Made by a program: the position numbers and the translations under genes | In this document: one piece after another, positions 30,622 through 39,445 of the stretch | Layout of the letters: each line of letters begins with the position of its first letter | Numbering within the stretch: position 1 is the stretch's first letter | Notes under the pieces: model-generated | The model's input: the letters and a program-made list of their open reading frames with translations, nothing else | The model's database searches: none | Told to the model about the DNA's origin: nothing | Assembly (NCBI RefSeq): GCF_000411255.1 | Contig: NZ_KE150412.1 | Coordinates: 2,569,133-2,633,132, forward strand | DNA from: Paenibacillus sp. HGH0039 | GTDB taxonomy: Bacteria; Bacillota; Bacilli; Paenibacillales; NBRC-103111 | Direction of reading: 5' to 3' | Length of the DNA stretch: 64,000 nt

Positions 30622-30843
30622 ATGGAAAATCCAATGGTGAAGTGCAGCATTGCCAACTGCGAATACTGGGAGCAGGGCAATAACTGCAGTGCGGAAGTTA
30701 TTATGATCGAAGTAAACGCTCATTCGAACAAGCCACAACCGCAAGAACGGGACGGTCTGCCTTACGATTCCGGGCATCAGGATTCCGCCGAGGGCATCAC
30801 CGACACCTGCTGTCAAACTTTCGAGGAACGTCATCATCACTAA
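30622..30843 (+). CDS. Small DUF1540 protein
   Basis: A 73-residue protein with the DUF1540 cysteine pattern (KCSIANCEYWEQGNNCSA) and a second Cys-Cys near the end (TDTCCQTF), then a His-rich tail. The cysteines suggest metal binding; the family function is unknown, and members are common in spore formers. AGGTG is 6 nt before the ATG; it follows the photolyase by 41 bp and may be co-transcribed. Confidence 0.82.
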   Translation: MENPMVKCSIANCEYWEQGNNCSAEVIMIEVNAHSNKPQPQERDGLPYDSGHQDSAEGITDTCCQTFEERHHH

Positions 30844-30876
30844 TTTCAATCAAACGTTTCATTAAAAAATGAAAAT

Positions 30877-30990
30877 GCCGACAGCAGAGGAACCGTAGAG
30901 TTCCTCTGCTGTCGGCTTACAAAATATTCCCGCTGAGATCAGCGGGTGATTAAAGGCCGGTCAGGCTTCATCCTGCCCGGCTTTTTTTGT
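30877..30990 (+). terminator. Three successive hairpins ending in a terminator
   Basis: A perfect 17-bp stem (30877-30893 with 30900-30916), then CCCGCTGA-2 nt-TCAGCGGG (about 30929-30948), then GGCCGGTCAGG/CCTGCCCGGC followed by seven T (about 30955-30990). Only the last has a T-tract. Confidence 0.7.
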
Positions 30991-31055
30991 GTGGACACGC
31001 TTCGTTTACTCCTGCAGGTTGGTTGGTTCTATACGGAATCCCGTCCTTCTCCGCC

Positions 31056-31505
31056 TTACCAGCCGAGATCCAGTTTCTTTCCGGTCTCCACAAACGTTTT
31101 GATGGCGCTCAGCAGCATCCACCATGCGGGGTCCGCCTTCTCGTAGGAAGGGTGATTGTCGACCCACTCATCGTTGATCAGGGTTAATTTAGTGCAGCCG
31201 CCGACCGGCTCCAGCTTAATGGTTACCCGCGTTGTGATCTCCGCATGATTCGGATAATAGGAAGGCCCGGGATGTTCCGTGTAACTCAGGATACGGTTCG
31301 GCTCGTATTCCAGCACTTCTCCGTAAATATGGACGGTCTGCTCGCCGTCATTGCCGGGCCCGATATACCGGATAGATTCACCGGGGACATAAGAAGAATC
31401 GATCACACAGTCGAAAAAGATTTTACGGGTTTTCTCCGGCGTTACGAAAACATCCCACACCTGCTCAGGGCTGCCGTCGATATAAAAATGATAAATGAGA
31501 TCCAT
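31056..31505 (-). CDS. SRPBCC (AHSA1-like) family protein
   Basis: A 149-residue soluble protein with the START/Bet v1-like pattern: IYHFYIDGSPEQVWDVFV at the N-terminus, TEHPGPSYYPNHAEITTRVTI strands, and a long C-terminal helix (WWMLLSAIKTFVETGKK). Such proteins bind small hydrophobic ligands; the ligand here is unknown. GGAGG is 8 nt before the ATG. It is divergent from an AraC-type regulator. Confidence 0.8.
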   Translation of the reverse strand: MDLIYHFYIDGSPEQVWDVFVTPEKTRKIFFDCVIDSSYVPGESIRYIGPGNDGEQTVHIYGEVLEYEPNRILSYTEHPGPSYYPNHAEITTRVTIKLEPVGGCTKLTLINDEWVDNHPSYEKADPAWWMLLSAIKTFVETGKKLDLGW

Positions 31506-31650
31506 TGAAAATTCCTCCCTAGCCTAGTGTCGGCGTCTTGTGATAGCTTGGCCGTTTTGCTACCATCAACTTTACAGGGCCACGGCGCAAAGCGATTGTA
31601 AAAAAGCGACATCTTCCCTGAGACTTCATCTGGAACGGAGGCGGCTCCGC

Positions 31651-32463
31651 ATGAAACCCGAGGAGAACCCGGTCATCGTCAACAAAGGCATTTTGAATTA
31701 CGAAAAGGGCCGGCAAAAGTTCAACATTTCCCGAAGATTGCCCGCTCCGGAGCTGGCTTTTTTTATCCGGCATTACTGGCTGATTCATTGGGACTTGAGA
31801 GGACTTCCTTCCCATACCCAGGAGGTGCTCCAGCCTCCATGCTTTAATCTGGTTTTCGAAAAAGACAACACGCGGATCTACGGGACGAACAAGGGGAAAC
31901 TATCGCAGCTTCTTGAGGGCAAAGGAGAAGTATTCGGCGTTTTGTTCCGGCCGGGCGGGTTTTATCCGTTTTACCGGCAGCCGGCTTCGGAGCTGGTCAA
32001 CCGCAGCCTTCCCTTCCAGAAGGTTTTCGGCAGAAGCTGCCTTCCGCTGGAAGAAGCCCTTTTCTCCGAACCGGATGAAGAGGCGAAGGTCCGCTTCGTG
32101 GATGACTTTTTCATTAGAGAGCGGCCGCCGGCTGACGAACAAATCGAAATCGTCAATTCGGTGATCGATTATATTGCGGGACACAGGGAAATCAACCGGG
32201 TTGAGGACGTTGGAGCCAGGTTCGGCATCTCCGCAAGAACGATGCAGCGGATGTTCAGCCAGTATGTCGGCGTCAGCCCAAAATGGGTTATCAAGAGATA
32301 CCGCTTGCAGGATGCCGCCGTATCGGCGGATGCGGGAGAATCGCCGGACTGGTCGAAGCTCGCGGTAGATCTGGGCTATTACGACCAGGCACATCTAATT
32401 AAAGATTTCAAAACGGTTATCGGCAAATCTCCGGAGGAGTACGTGCGCGGTAAACAAGGTTAG
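31651..32463 (+). CDS. AraC-family transcriptional regulator
   Basis: A 270-residue regulator: an N-terminal sensor part (FFIRHYWLIHWDLRG, FGVLFRPGGFYPFY) typical of the DUF6597-type AraC proteins and a C-terminal two-helix-turn-helix domain (VEDVGARFGISARTMQRMFSQYVGVSPKWVIKRY is the first unit; LAVDLGYYDQAHLIKDFK the second). The chosen ATG has GGAGG 9 nt upstream. It is divergent from the SRPBCC gene and may control it. Confidence 0.85.
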   Translation: MKPEENPVIVNKGILNYEKGRQKFNISRRLPAPELAFFIRHYWLIHWDLRGLPSHTQEVLQPPCFNLVFEKDNTRIYGTNKGKLSQLLEGKGEVFGVLFRPGGFYPFYRQPASELVNRSLPFQKVFGRSCLPLEEALFSEPDEEAKVRFVDDFFIRERPPADEQIEIVNSVIDYIAGHREINRVEDVGARFGISARTMQRMFSQYVGVSPKWVIKRYRLQDAAVSADAGESPDWSKLAVDLGYYDQAHLIKDFKTVIGKSPEEYVRGKQG

Positions 32464-32557
32464 TTCGGCAGAGCTGCATAAAAAAATGGAACGGCCCGCC
32501 GATTTAGCGATTGGAAGCACTCTACAATTCAGCGAGGCCGCTTTCTGAAAGTAGTCT

Positions 32558-33823
32558 TTAGTCCGCTTTCCGTAAAGACGGGATTTTAACGATCAGCCAG
32601 AAGGTAAAGGCGAGCAGGAGAAGAGCGCCGCCCATTACAATGTTCTGTATTCCCACGCCAACGCTGAGAAGCAGTGAAGTCAAACCGTATGAAATAGGCG
32701 TAAGTCCCATGGAAGACATGGTCTGAATACTCATCACACGACCGATATAGGCTTTGTCGGCATGATTCTGGATCACGGAAGTGGCGCAGATGTTGGAGAT
32801 TCCCATTGAGATTCCCATACAAGCGGCGAACACGGCTCCGGTCCACAGTGTGCCAGCCATGCTCAACGCCAGAAAGCTGAACGACAGGCCTAACTGGGCC
32901 AGTACGCTGATCAAACCTCTCCGGCGCTTCAGGTTGAGAATGCCCAGCACAATCGAGCTGATCAGCATTCCTCCCGCCAGAAAGGATTGCAGCATGCTGA
33001 AATCGAGTGTCTCCCCGTGCAGAACGTGTTTGACGAAAACCGGGATGCCGATGGCAAAAGGGCCGGTAAAAAACAGATTCAAAAACAGCGTTTTCAGCAC
33101 AAACGCCTTCAATACGGGCGCCTGACGGACGTAGCCGATCCCTTCCTTGACGCTGGTCAGCATCGGAATCCGTTCCGCTTTCGCGTCCGGCGATGGGGAT
33201 TTCCGCACGCGGACAAGCAGCGCGAATAGGGCACCCAGCGCCAGCAGCACGGTAATCAGGCCGAAGATCCCTTCATACCGGAGAGCGACGATGACAAAAC
33301 CGCTGATCATCGGCCCGAATATCGAGGTGGACTGATTCGTCGTCTGGATAATGGAGTTGGCCCTCGTCAGCTCCTCCTTGGAGACGATGGACGGGACGAT
33401 GGAGCCCGAAGCGGGCCAAAAGAACGCGTCCAGTATGCCGAACAGCAGCGCGAAAGCGGTCAGGGCTCCCAATCCGAGTCCCCCGCCCTCCACCAGAACC
33501 AGAACCAGGACGGCGAGCAGCGCCGATTTGGTTATCGTGGACACGAACATGATCTTCGACGGGCTGATCCGGTCCGCCAGCACGCCACCGATCGCCATGA
33601 ACAAGACGCGGGGCAGCGTCCCGATCAGATAAATAACGCCGAGGGAAGCCTCCATGTTCAAGACGTTCACCACATACCAGGCTTCCGCGAAATAGAACAT
33701 GTTCAAGGCGAGGCCGGAGAAAATCGTAGACAGCCACAACATCGCGAACGCTCTTTCCCGGAAAAGCGACGATGCCGGACGGGGCATCCTCTCCGCTTGG
33801 ATTCGGGCCTCCAAGCTACTCAT
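32558..33823 (-). CDS. MFS transporter, probable drug or metabolite exporter
   Basis: A 421-residue protein with about 12 membrane segments and the MFS motif A-like GGVLADRISPSK after the second segment. The pattern is that of the enterobactin-exporter-like MFS_3 group. The substrate is unknown. Its ATG lies inside the last codons of the upstream regulator (8-bp overlap), so the two are translationally coupled and the exporter is probably controlled by that regulator. Confidence 0.85.
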   Translation of the reverse strand: MSSLEARIQAERMPRPASSLFRERAFAMLWLSTIFSGLALNMFYFAEAWYVVNVLNMEASLGVIYLIGTLPRVLFMAIGGVLADRISPSKIMFVSTITKSALLAVLVLVLVEGGGLGLGALTAFALLFGILDAFFWPASGSIVPSIVSKEELTRANSIIQTTNQSTSIFGPMISGFVIVALRYEGIFGLITVLLALGALFALLVRVRKSPSPDAKAERIPMLTSVKEGIGYVRQAPVLKAFVLKTLFLNLFFTGPFAIGIPVFVKHVLHGETLDFSMLQSFLAGGMLISSIVLGILNLKRRRGLISVLAQLGLSFSFLALSMAGTLWTGAVFAACMGISMGISNICATSVIQNHADKAYIGRVMSIQTMSSMGLTPISYGLTSLLLSVGVGIQNIVMGGALLLLAFTFWLIVKIPSLRKAD

Positions 33824-34433
33824 CTTCCTTCTCCCCTTTGAAATACGGCTCGTCGATCTGGAACGCTACCGTCATCAGATAAAAAGTTTCCATCTCCTCT
33901 TCCGAAACCTCTTCTTCCGCCATCCGGTTCAGCTCCTGGATCAGCTCGTGATACTTCGCGACCCATTTCTTAAACTTTTCCTTCGGAATGTTCACCTCAG
34001 TCTGACTGGCTATGCGGTGCCACTTCCTGTGGTCTTCGGAATCCGTCAGGAAGGCGCTCTCCGGAGCCGCCAGGGCACGGCTCTTGGCCCGGTCCAGAGT
34101 GGATAGCGTCATCAGCCGGCGGCTCTCCCCGTATTCATTGTGAAAGGATAGCAGCTCCGTAGACGGAATAAAGCTTTTCGCCACGGCCTGATACAGCTTC
34201 TGGGTCATGTTCCCCTTGCGGTTTTCCTCCACCAGCCGAATCAAGCCGTTCTTCTCCAGATCCTGCAGGTGGTAGTGGATTTTCGAACGCGATTCCCCCA
34301 TCTGCTGGGAAAGCTGCTGCCCCGACCGCGCCTCCTCCACCAGCAGGCACAGGATTTCGATTCGCAGCGGATCGCTCAAAGATTTCAACTGTTCGAGATT
34401 CGTTAATACCATAATGTCATTTTGTTTTTCCAT
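33816..34433 (-). CDS. ArsR-like winged-helix regulator
   Basis: A 205-residue protein with an N-terminal winged helix (LEQLKSLSDPLRIEILCLL, then SGQQLSQQMGESRSKIHYHLQDLEKNG as recognition helix) and a helical C-terminal half of unknown role (EEEVSEEEMETFYLM). GGAG lies 9 nt before the ATG used; an ATG five codons upstream has none. A 23-bp palindrome lies just upstream, fitting autoregulation. It heads a two-gene unit with the MFS transporter. Confidence 0.82.
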   Translation of the reverse strand: MEKQNDIMVLTNLEQLKSLSDPLRIEILCLLVEEARSGQQLSQQMGESRSKIHYHLQDLEKNGLIRLVEENRKGNMTQKLYQAVAKSFIPSTELLSFHNEYGESRRLMTLSTLDRAKSRALAAPESAFLTDSEDHRKWHRIASQTEVNIPKEKFKKWVAKYHELIQELNRMAEEEVSEEEMETFYLMTVAFQIDEPYFKGEKEDE

Positions 34434-34458
34434 ACATGTCAGCTCCATTTGACTTGTC

Positions 34459-34481
34459 AGTTTTTATTGACAATAAAAACT
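34459..34481. promoter_or_regulatory. 23-bp palindromic operator candidate
   Basis: AGTTTTTATTG-1 nt-CAATAAAAACT, perfect over both 11-bp arms, 26 bp before the start of the ArsR-like regulator. Its central TATTGTCAATA could overlap a -35 element. Confidence 0.65.
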
Positions 34482-34614
34482 TACCAAATAATCTTCTCTC
34501 CTGTCAATGGGGATTCAGGAAAATAAAGGCCGCATGGGGTACTTTGCGTACCTCATGCAGCCTTTTAGGAGAGAAGACCCCCAAAACTCGGATCGGGATA
34601 ATCCCGGCTACCGA

Positions 34615-35163
34615 TTAATTTTTGTACAGCTTGCCGTGCCAGTTCATAAAATTGTTCACGACCACATTTAGAAACTCAATAGTAGGCGCGTGATGCAGGT
34701 TGCCGTCTTTATCGATTTTTTCATGGACAAGGCCTACGTACACTTCGTTGCCGGGGAGCAGTACAGAGGAAATCCCGGGAGAGAACAAAATATCGCGCAG
34801 ATTCTCCTGTGCCCGCACAGTGCCCAGAGTTCCCATCGAAGCGCCCATGATCCAGGATGGCTTGCCGATCATCACCCGGTCACCGCGCGACAGCCAGTCC
34901 AGGGCATTTTTCAGCACGCCGGGGATGGAGTAGTTATACTCGGGCGTAACCCAAAGCACGGCATCGGCGCCCGCAATTTTGCCGCGGAAATCCAGCACCG
35001 ACTGGTCCGGAGTCAACTCGATATCTTCGTTGTAAAACGGCAGATCGTTTACGCGGACGATTTCCACGTCGAGCCGGTCTTTGAAGGTCTTCTGCACATA
35101 CTCTGCAAGCTTCAGATTATATGAGTTTTTGCGGTTGCTTCCGATAACTGCTGCGATTTTCAT
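34615..35163 (-). CDS. NADPH-dependent FMN reductase family protein
   Basis: A 182-residue flavodoxin-fold protein. The phosphate-binding loop is GSNRKNSYNLKLAEY near the N-terminus, the flavin contact is TPEYNYSIPGVLKNALDW, and the dimer region is GASMGTLGTVRAQ. It likely reduces quinones, azo compounds or flavin with NAD(P)H. GGAGG is 8 nt before the ATG. It follows a MarR-type regulator, and both carry the same operator motif. Confidence 0.87.
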   Translation of the reverse strand: MKIAAVIGSNRKNSYNLKLAEYVQKTFKDRLDVEIVRVNDLPFYNEDIELTPDQSVLDFRGKIAGADAVLWVTPEYNYSIPGVLKNALDWLSRGDRVMIGKPSWIMGASMGTLGTVRAQENLRDILFSPGISSVLLPGNEVYVGLVHEKIDKDGNLHHAPTIEFLNVVVNNFMNWHGKLYKN

Positions 35164-35185
35164 AAACGAACCCTCCGATATATAG

Positions 35186-35209
35186 TTTTAGTTGCTATAT
35201 CAACTAAAA
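35186..35209. promoter_or_regulatory. MarR-type operator ahead of the FMN reductase
   Basis: TTTTAGTTG-6 nt (CTATAT)-CAACTAAAA, perfect 9-bp arms. The core AGTTGNTATATCAAC recurs before the neighbouring MarR gene. Confidence 0.7.
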
Positions 35210-35232
35210 GATGAACAGGAGCGCAAGACGGG

Positions 35233-35664
35233 CTACCACTTACGCACATTCTCGCGGACCTTTGTAAGAAGCCTCTTCAGCTCGGCCGTCTCTTCAGCCG
35301 TAAAGCCTGCTCTGAGATGCTGTTTCATATGGCTGCTGATCTCTTCCACGTTTGCTTTTAGCGCCCGTCCCTCATCGGTCAAATACACTTCAATCGAGCG
35401 GCGGTCGCTCGCGCTGGGAGTACGGCGTATAAATCCTTTGCTCTCCAGACTAGCAAGCATTCGCGTAATGCCGGATTTGTCTTTGCTGAGGCGTTCCGCG
35501 ATCTCGTTCTGCGACAAGCCCTCCTGCCTCATGAGAAGCGCGATCACCAGATGCTGTTCCGGAGCAAGCTGCATGGGAGCCAGCCGTTTCTTCAAGTAGC
35601 TGGTAATCTCCAAATCCGCCATATGGATCATTAAACCGATATGTTCTTCCATGTCCCGTTCCAT
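35233..35664 (-). CDS. MarR-family transcriptional regulator
   Basis: A 143-residue winged-helix dimer protein: recognition region LSQNEIAERLSKDKSGITRMLASLESKGFI, wing RTPSASDRRSIEVYLTDEG, flanked by dimerisation helices. There is no conserved N-terminal Cys as in OhrR-type sensors, so the signal is not obvious. It is followed by the FMN reductase and preceded by a palindrome of the same type, suggesting that it represses both. Confidence 0.87.
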   Translation of the reverse strand: MERDMEEHIGLMIHMADLEITSYLKKRLAPMQLAPEQHLVIALLMRQEGLSQNEIAERLSKDKSGITRMLASLESKGFIRRTPSASDRRSIEVYLTDEGRALKANVEEISSHMKQHLRAGFTAEETAELKRLLTKVRENVRKW

Positions 35665-35685
35665 TCGTTCACCCTGACCCTATTA

Positions 35686-35699
35686 GTTGATATATCAAC
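35686..35699. promoter_or_regulatory. MarR-type operator ahead of the marR gene
   Basis: GTTGATATATCAAC, a perfect 14-bp palindrome 22 bp before the regulator start, sharing its core with the operator at 35186-35209. Confidence 0.65.
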
Positions 35700-35897
35700 A
35701 ATTTCACTTTTATTATCTTAAAAACTTGGTGGAATGTCAAGGGAACCGGCATTGTTGCAGACTGGTTTTGGATAAATTGGATTAGTCTAAACTAAACCTT
35801 GATAACCATGCAAAATTATCCGACGATGGTTCATGGGGGAACAGACAATCAGCATGCAGCCTTTATATCCCCACATGACCTGAAGGACTGATGTTGT

Positions 35898-36473
35898 TTG
35901 AATAGGAACAAAAATACAAAGAGTCTCCGCAGCGATGAGGATATGGAGGACCCTAACTCACCGGAGCGGGCCGTTGAGCTTAAAGAGAAGCTCATAGGGG
36001 CATGCGATCGGATAGGTGAACGTTACCGACCGACCGTCGAACTCAAGCCTGTTGATGAGAACAACTGGTATGACTGCACCGAGCTTGTAGTTACGGACGA
36101 GCAGAAGAACGTATTTCCTGTTCCGGTTGTGTATTGGCTTGCAGAGTCGGCTTATTGCGGCTTCACTCCTCTTGCCATGTACAATGGCGAACAGTTAATC
36201 GGATTTGCGGTCTACGCCGTCGATCCTGACGATGGGAGCTACTGGATCATGGCCTATATGATCGATCATAAGTTCCAGCATAAAGGCTTAGGGCGATCCG
36301 GCATGAAGGAGCTGGTACGTTACATCCACGAAAAGCACGGCTGCGACAAAATCGTACTCGGGCATCGGGCCGAAAACGAACGGGCGTCCCATTTATATGC
36401 TTCATTAGGTTTTGAAGAAGTAGACCGGGACGGCATCGAAATTATACGGGAATTGACCCTTTCGAAACCATGA
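35898..36473 (+). CDS. GNAT N-acetyltransferase, spermidine-acetyltransferase-like
   Basis: A 191-residue protein. From about residue 50 it follows the BltD/SAT pattern (LKPVDENNWYDCTELVV, VYWLAESAYCGFTPLAMYNGEQLIGFAVYA), with the acetyl-CoA loop HKGLGRSGMKELV. The first ~45 charged residues are extra. The TTG start (AAGGA 11 nt upstream) is uncertain, and a later ATG is possible. Substrate is inferred only. Confidence 0.75.
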   Translation: MNRNKNTKSLRSDEDMEDPNSPERAVELKEKLIGACDRIGERYRPTVELKPVDENNWYDCTELVVTDEQKNVFPVPVVYWLAESAYCGFTPLAMYNGEQLIGFAVYAVDPDDGSYWIMAYMIDHKFQHKGLGRSGMKELVRYIHEKHGCDKIVLGHRAENERASHLYASLGFEEVDRDGIEIIRELTLSKP

Positions 36474-36562
36474 TGATTAACGTTCGGGACTTAAGAGCCG
36501 CAAGATTTGCGGCTCCTTTCCATTTTCCCCGAGACCCGGCAGGCTGCCGTTTATCGGATTGC

Positions 36563-36991
36563 TTAATTTCTTCGGAAGTAACGGTTGCGCCCATAATACA
36601 ACACCTCGAAAATCGCGAATACGCCAACTACCGCAGCAACCAAAAGAATTACCGTGATACCGAAAACGGTCATCTTCCCCGTAGTTCCTTTATCCCCCAG
36701 CAGAAGCACACTGCCGGCGACCCAAAGAATGTCGATCACGGCAATGACAAGCACCGCCGATGGAGGAACCATACTCCTGGATACGGTCCAAACGAGAAAT
36801 GCGACAAACAAGAGTAGAAAAACCGCGGTTTCGACCAAGGCGGTTCTACTTTCTAGTCCCGTCCATTCGGCGACATACCCGGGAAAGGCCAATAACAGCA
36901 GCCCGAATATCCCGGACGAAACGGCATTCGTCAGCAAAACTTTACGGATGAGAGTTTCTCCTGTCGGCGTTATTGCTTCATTTGGTTTCAT
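36563..36991 (-). CDS. Small membrane protein, four segments
   Basis: A 142-residue protein with four hydrophobic segments (about 18-38, 50-70, 77-97 and 107-130), separated by short polar loops, and a basic C-terminus (YYGRNRYFRRN). I recognise no family. AAAGAGGTG is 6 nt before the ATG used; an in-frame GTG three codons upstream overlaps that site. It lies 27 bp after the DinB-like gene, so it is probably co-transcribed. Confidence 0.7.
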   Translation of the reverse strand: MKPNEAITPTGETLIRKVLLTNAVSSGIFGLLLLAFPGYVAEWTGLESRTALVETAVFLLLFVAFLVWTVSRSMVPPSAVLVIAVIDILWVAGSVLLLGDKGTTGKMTVFGITVILLVAAVVGVFAIFEVLYYGRNRYFRRN

Positions 36992-37018
36992 CTTGCACAC
37001 CTCTTTCTTTCGGGGCGA

Positions 37019-37501
37019 TTATTGATCGGCTTGTACGGCTTGTACGGCTTTCACAAGTGAAGAAATGATTCCCAAGTGCACGGCTTCGTGGATAAAAGCG
37101 AAGTTAAACAACTCGCCTGCCGTCTCGAACCTCAGCGGCCCCATTTCAAACGGCGCGCTCAAAGGTACATTCAACGACTCGATGTCTAGATTGGACAAAT
37201 CGTCAAGCTGCGCGGATAAAAATTGAATCAACTCCGACTTCGACGGAGGCGTGACGGTCCAGTCCGACGGCTTCGTTCCGGTCATAAATAAGCCGGCATA
37301 GCTTTGCGGCAGCTTCGTATTTAACGCCGGACCTGCGGAGAGAAACCAATTCAGCATGGTAACGATATGGCCGGCGTTCCAACGAACCGTATTATTGAAT
37401 CCTGCGGGCGTAATATCGTAAATTTCTTCCTGAATCGCTTGAATGGATCCGATAACCAATTGATGAGCCGTTTTTGCGGTTTGGATGCTTGCTTGTGACA
37501 T
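37019..37501 (-). CDS. DinB-like (YfiT-type) metal-dependent fold protein
   Basis: A 160-residue four-helix protein. The putative metal ligands are His in VRWNAGHIVTMLNW and the HEAVH of NFAFIHEAVHLGIISSL, spaced as in the DinB superfamily. Members include thiol transferases acting on bacillithiol, but no specific function can be assigned. AGGAGG is 8 nt before the ATG. Confidence 0.78.
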   Translation of the reverse strand: MSQASIQTAKTAHQLVIGSIQAIQEEIYDITPAGFNNTVRWNAGHIVTMLNWFLSAGPALNTKLPQSYAGLFMTGTKPSDWTVTPPSKSELIQFLSAQLDDLSNLDIESLNVPLSAPFEMGPLRFETAGELFNFAFIHEAVHLGIISSLVKAVQAVQADQ

Positions 37502-37626
37502 TGTACATTCCTCCTAATGGTTGGGTTGTGCCTGACAACACCGAGATTAGCCTACAAACGACTGCCAGAACCATGCTTTTCACTGCCGTTTGGTGCCAAT
37601 CTTGCCTATTTTCGTTCAAAAAAAAG

Positions 37627-37672
37627 GCGGCCGCTTCCCTGGGTATTCCCAAGGAAACAACCGCCATCCATG
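37627..37672 (-). terminator. Hairpin after the 466-residue membrane protein gene
   Basis: GGCGG..TTCCCTGGG/CCAAGGGAA..CCGCC type paired segments, just past the stop of the next gene on the minus strand, followed by T-rich sequence (CTTTTTTTTGAACG). Confidence 0.6.
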
Positions 37673-39073
37673 TCATTCATTTTTATTCCGCCTTAATAAG
37701 GCATTCTTCTCCTTTAGACTTGTCGCAATAAGACGCGCGCCGGCGTTCTGCCAATTATAGCAGGTGCGCTCGGGCACACAGGTACGGAACCACTCCAAAG
37801 CTTCTTTGGAAGGAGCGTCCAGTTGATGGTTCGAATAACGCACGCTATACGGCTTAATGCCGGCGACGTAAGGAAAGTACAAAGCATTATAAAATTTCCA
37901 TTCGTCCGTCGTGCCGAACGCTTCATCCGGGCGCGGCTTCATTTGCAATATACTTTCGATAAGCAAAGACTTAAGCTCGTTAGCACGTTCCACTACACCA
38001 TCCGCCGCCCCGGATTTCCGAAGCCGCTCGTCAATTAGCGCCAATTGCGCCAGCGGACTTGCCGCCAATCGCTCCAAGTTCCCCAAGTTACTAGTCGCTC
38101 GCCGGATATGACGGTAGAACTCCTCATTGTCCATCTCCTCCGGATTCGCATCGCCATCAATACGGACCTGAACGCTTTCGACCAAACGCAGTTTGGAGCG
38201 TTCCGTGCGCAGCTTCGGGAACGTCATTAAAGCAATGTTGTCGAGCAAAGCCCGAATCGGATATACAAACACTTGGAATGCAATGGAAACCATTATGCTG
38301 ACCATCAATAACAACAGCGTCGCAAAATCGAATCCCGTCCCCGTTCCGAGTAAAATAACAAGCGCGACCTGACCGGAAAAAATGAGTGTAAAAAAGACGG
38401 AATAATCGAGGGACCGGAACAAATCGGGCAGCCAGGATTCCCCCTGCTCCCTGATCTCCTTGACTATCGTATATGCGCCAAACAGCAGCATTCCGGCACT
38501 GTTGGCCACAAGCGTCCACTTATTCCATACAACCTCAGGAAAAAACAGATTCAAAGCCGTCATACAGGCAAATACAAAAAGCGGCACATAATTAAAGACA
38601 TAGAAGGGAAAAGACCGTTTTGTCCCGCCGGACACCACCCCCCATATGGAAAGCACCGTTACCAGGATAAAAAACACATATACTGCTGCTTTGCTGGAAA
38701 CGAAGTATATGTCCGGATTAGCAGCGAAGGCCAGCCAAATCACGATGCCTACTGTCAACCCCGTCAGAACATACTTCCATAGCTGCCATAATACGTTCCG
38801 TTCACCCTCCTCTCGGGAGACAGTAGATAGAACGGCACCTTGCCACAATACCAAGGGCAGATAAAAGCAGATGTCCCGTACCGTGCTGAGCGGCGGCGCC
38901 ATAAACGGGTCCCCTTGGCTATAGGGCATCAGTAAAGTCACCCCGAAACCAAGCGAGCAAACAATTACGCCGAGACCGGCCAGCAAGAGCCGAATGTTTC
39001 TTACATCGCGATTAACCATGTATAAGCCGAACCAAAACAAGAGTCCGAAGTAGCTGAGCTGCACAATGATCAA
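37673..39073 (-). CDS. Polytopic membrane protein of unknown function with cytoplasmic tail
   Basis: A 466-residue protein with about nine membrane segments in the first 285 residues (starting at the extreme N-terminus) and a 180-residue soluble C-terminal tail, ending in a Lys/Arg/Asn-rich tip. The layout resembles a sensor, but the tail has no HisKA, HATPase, GGDEF or helix-turn-helix motif that I can see. Start is TTG, 10 nt after AAAGGAG. Two hairpins in its leader may regulate it. I do not assign a function. Confidence 0.72.
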   Translation of the reverse strand: MIIVQLSYFGLLFWFGLYMVNRDVRNIRLLLAGLGVIVCSLGFGVTLLMPYSQGDPFMAPPLSTVRDICFYLPLVLWQGAVLSTVSREEGERNVLWQLWKYVLTGLTVGIVIWLAFAANPDIYFVSSKAAVYVFFILVTVLSIWGVVSGGTKRSFPFYVFNYVPLFVFACMTALNLFFPEVVWNKWTLVANSAGMLLFGAYTIVKEIREQGESWLPDLFRSLDYSVFFTLIFSGQVALVILLGTGTGFDFATLLLLMVSIMVSIAFQVFVYPIRALLDNIALMTFPKLRTERSKLRLVESVQVRIDGDANPEEMDNEEFYRHIRRATSNLGNLERLAASPLAQLALIDERLRKSGAADGVVERANELKSLLIESILQMKPRPDEAFGTTDEWKFYNALYFPYVAGIKPYSVRYSNHQLDAPSKEALEWFRTCVPERTCYNWQNAGARLIATSLKEKNALLRRNKNE

Positions 39074-39115
39074 GACGATCGTTCTCCTTTACCTGAAAGC
39101 CATCTTCAGTAAGAT

Positions 39116-39240
39116 AAAGCAAAAAACCCACCCTATAGGTAGCAGCCGAAGGTGAGTTTGGGTTCCAGTCATTATCTTGAAGGAATATCCCATCCAAAAA
39201 CCGATTATGTAAGCTGAATGTCCGCATGCTCGGTTTTTCT
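39116..39240 (-). promoter_or_regulatory. Two leader hairpins, the second terminator-like
   Basis: Minus strand AAAACCGA ... TCGGTTTTT (about 39198-39238), then AACCCAAACTCACC ... GGGTGGGTT followed by TTTTTTGC (about 39118-39163), 45 bp before the start of the membrane protein gene. No minus-strand gene lies upstream that they could terminate, so a leader attenuator or a short RNA is possible. Confidence 0.45.
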
Positions 39241-39445
39241 AACGTAATTTTAACATGGAAGGTTCTAATTCAACAATAAGCGATGCCTGCAATGCCAAAG
39301 GAATGAAAACGCTGCTGACAGCACCCTAAGGGGTGGATGGGTTGTGAGTGTATTTGCCTCAAATCAAAGCAGATTAAAGAATTGCCCACTCTTTCTCTGC
39401 TTGCCCAGAATATATTACAGATATCAATCAATAGGAGTTGATCTT

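Noticed and set aside
39121-39165. Leader hairpin before the 466-residue membrane protein considered as a T-box or SAM riboswitch
   Set aside because: Neither the T-box GGTGG/AGGGTGGNACCGCG element nor SAM-riboswitch conserved blocks are present.
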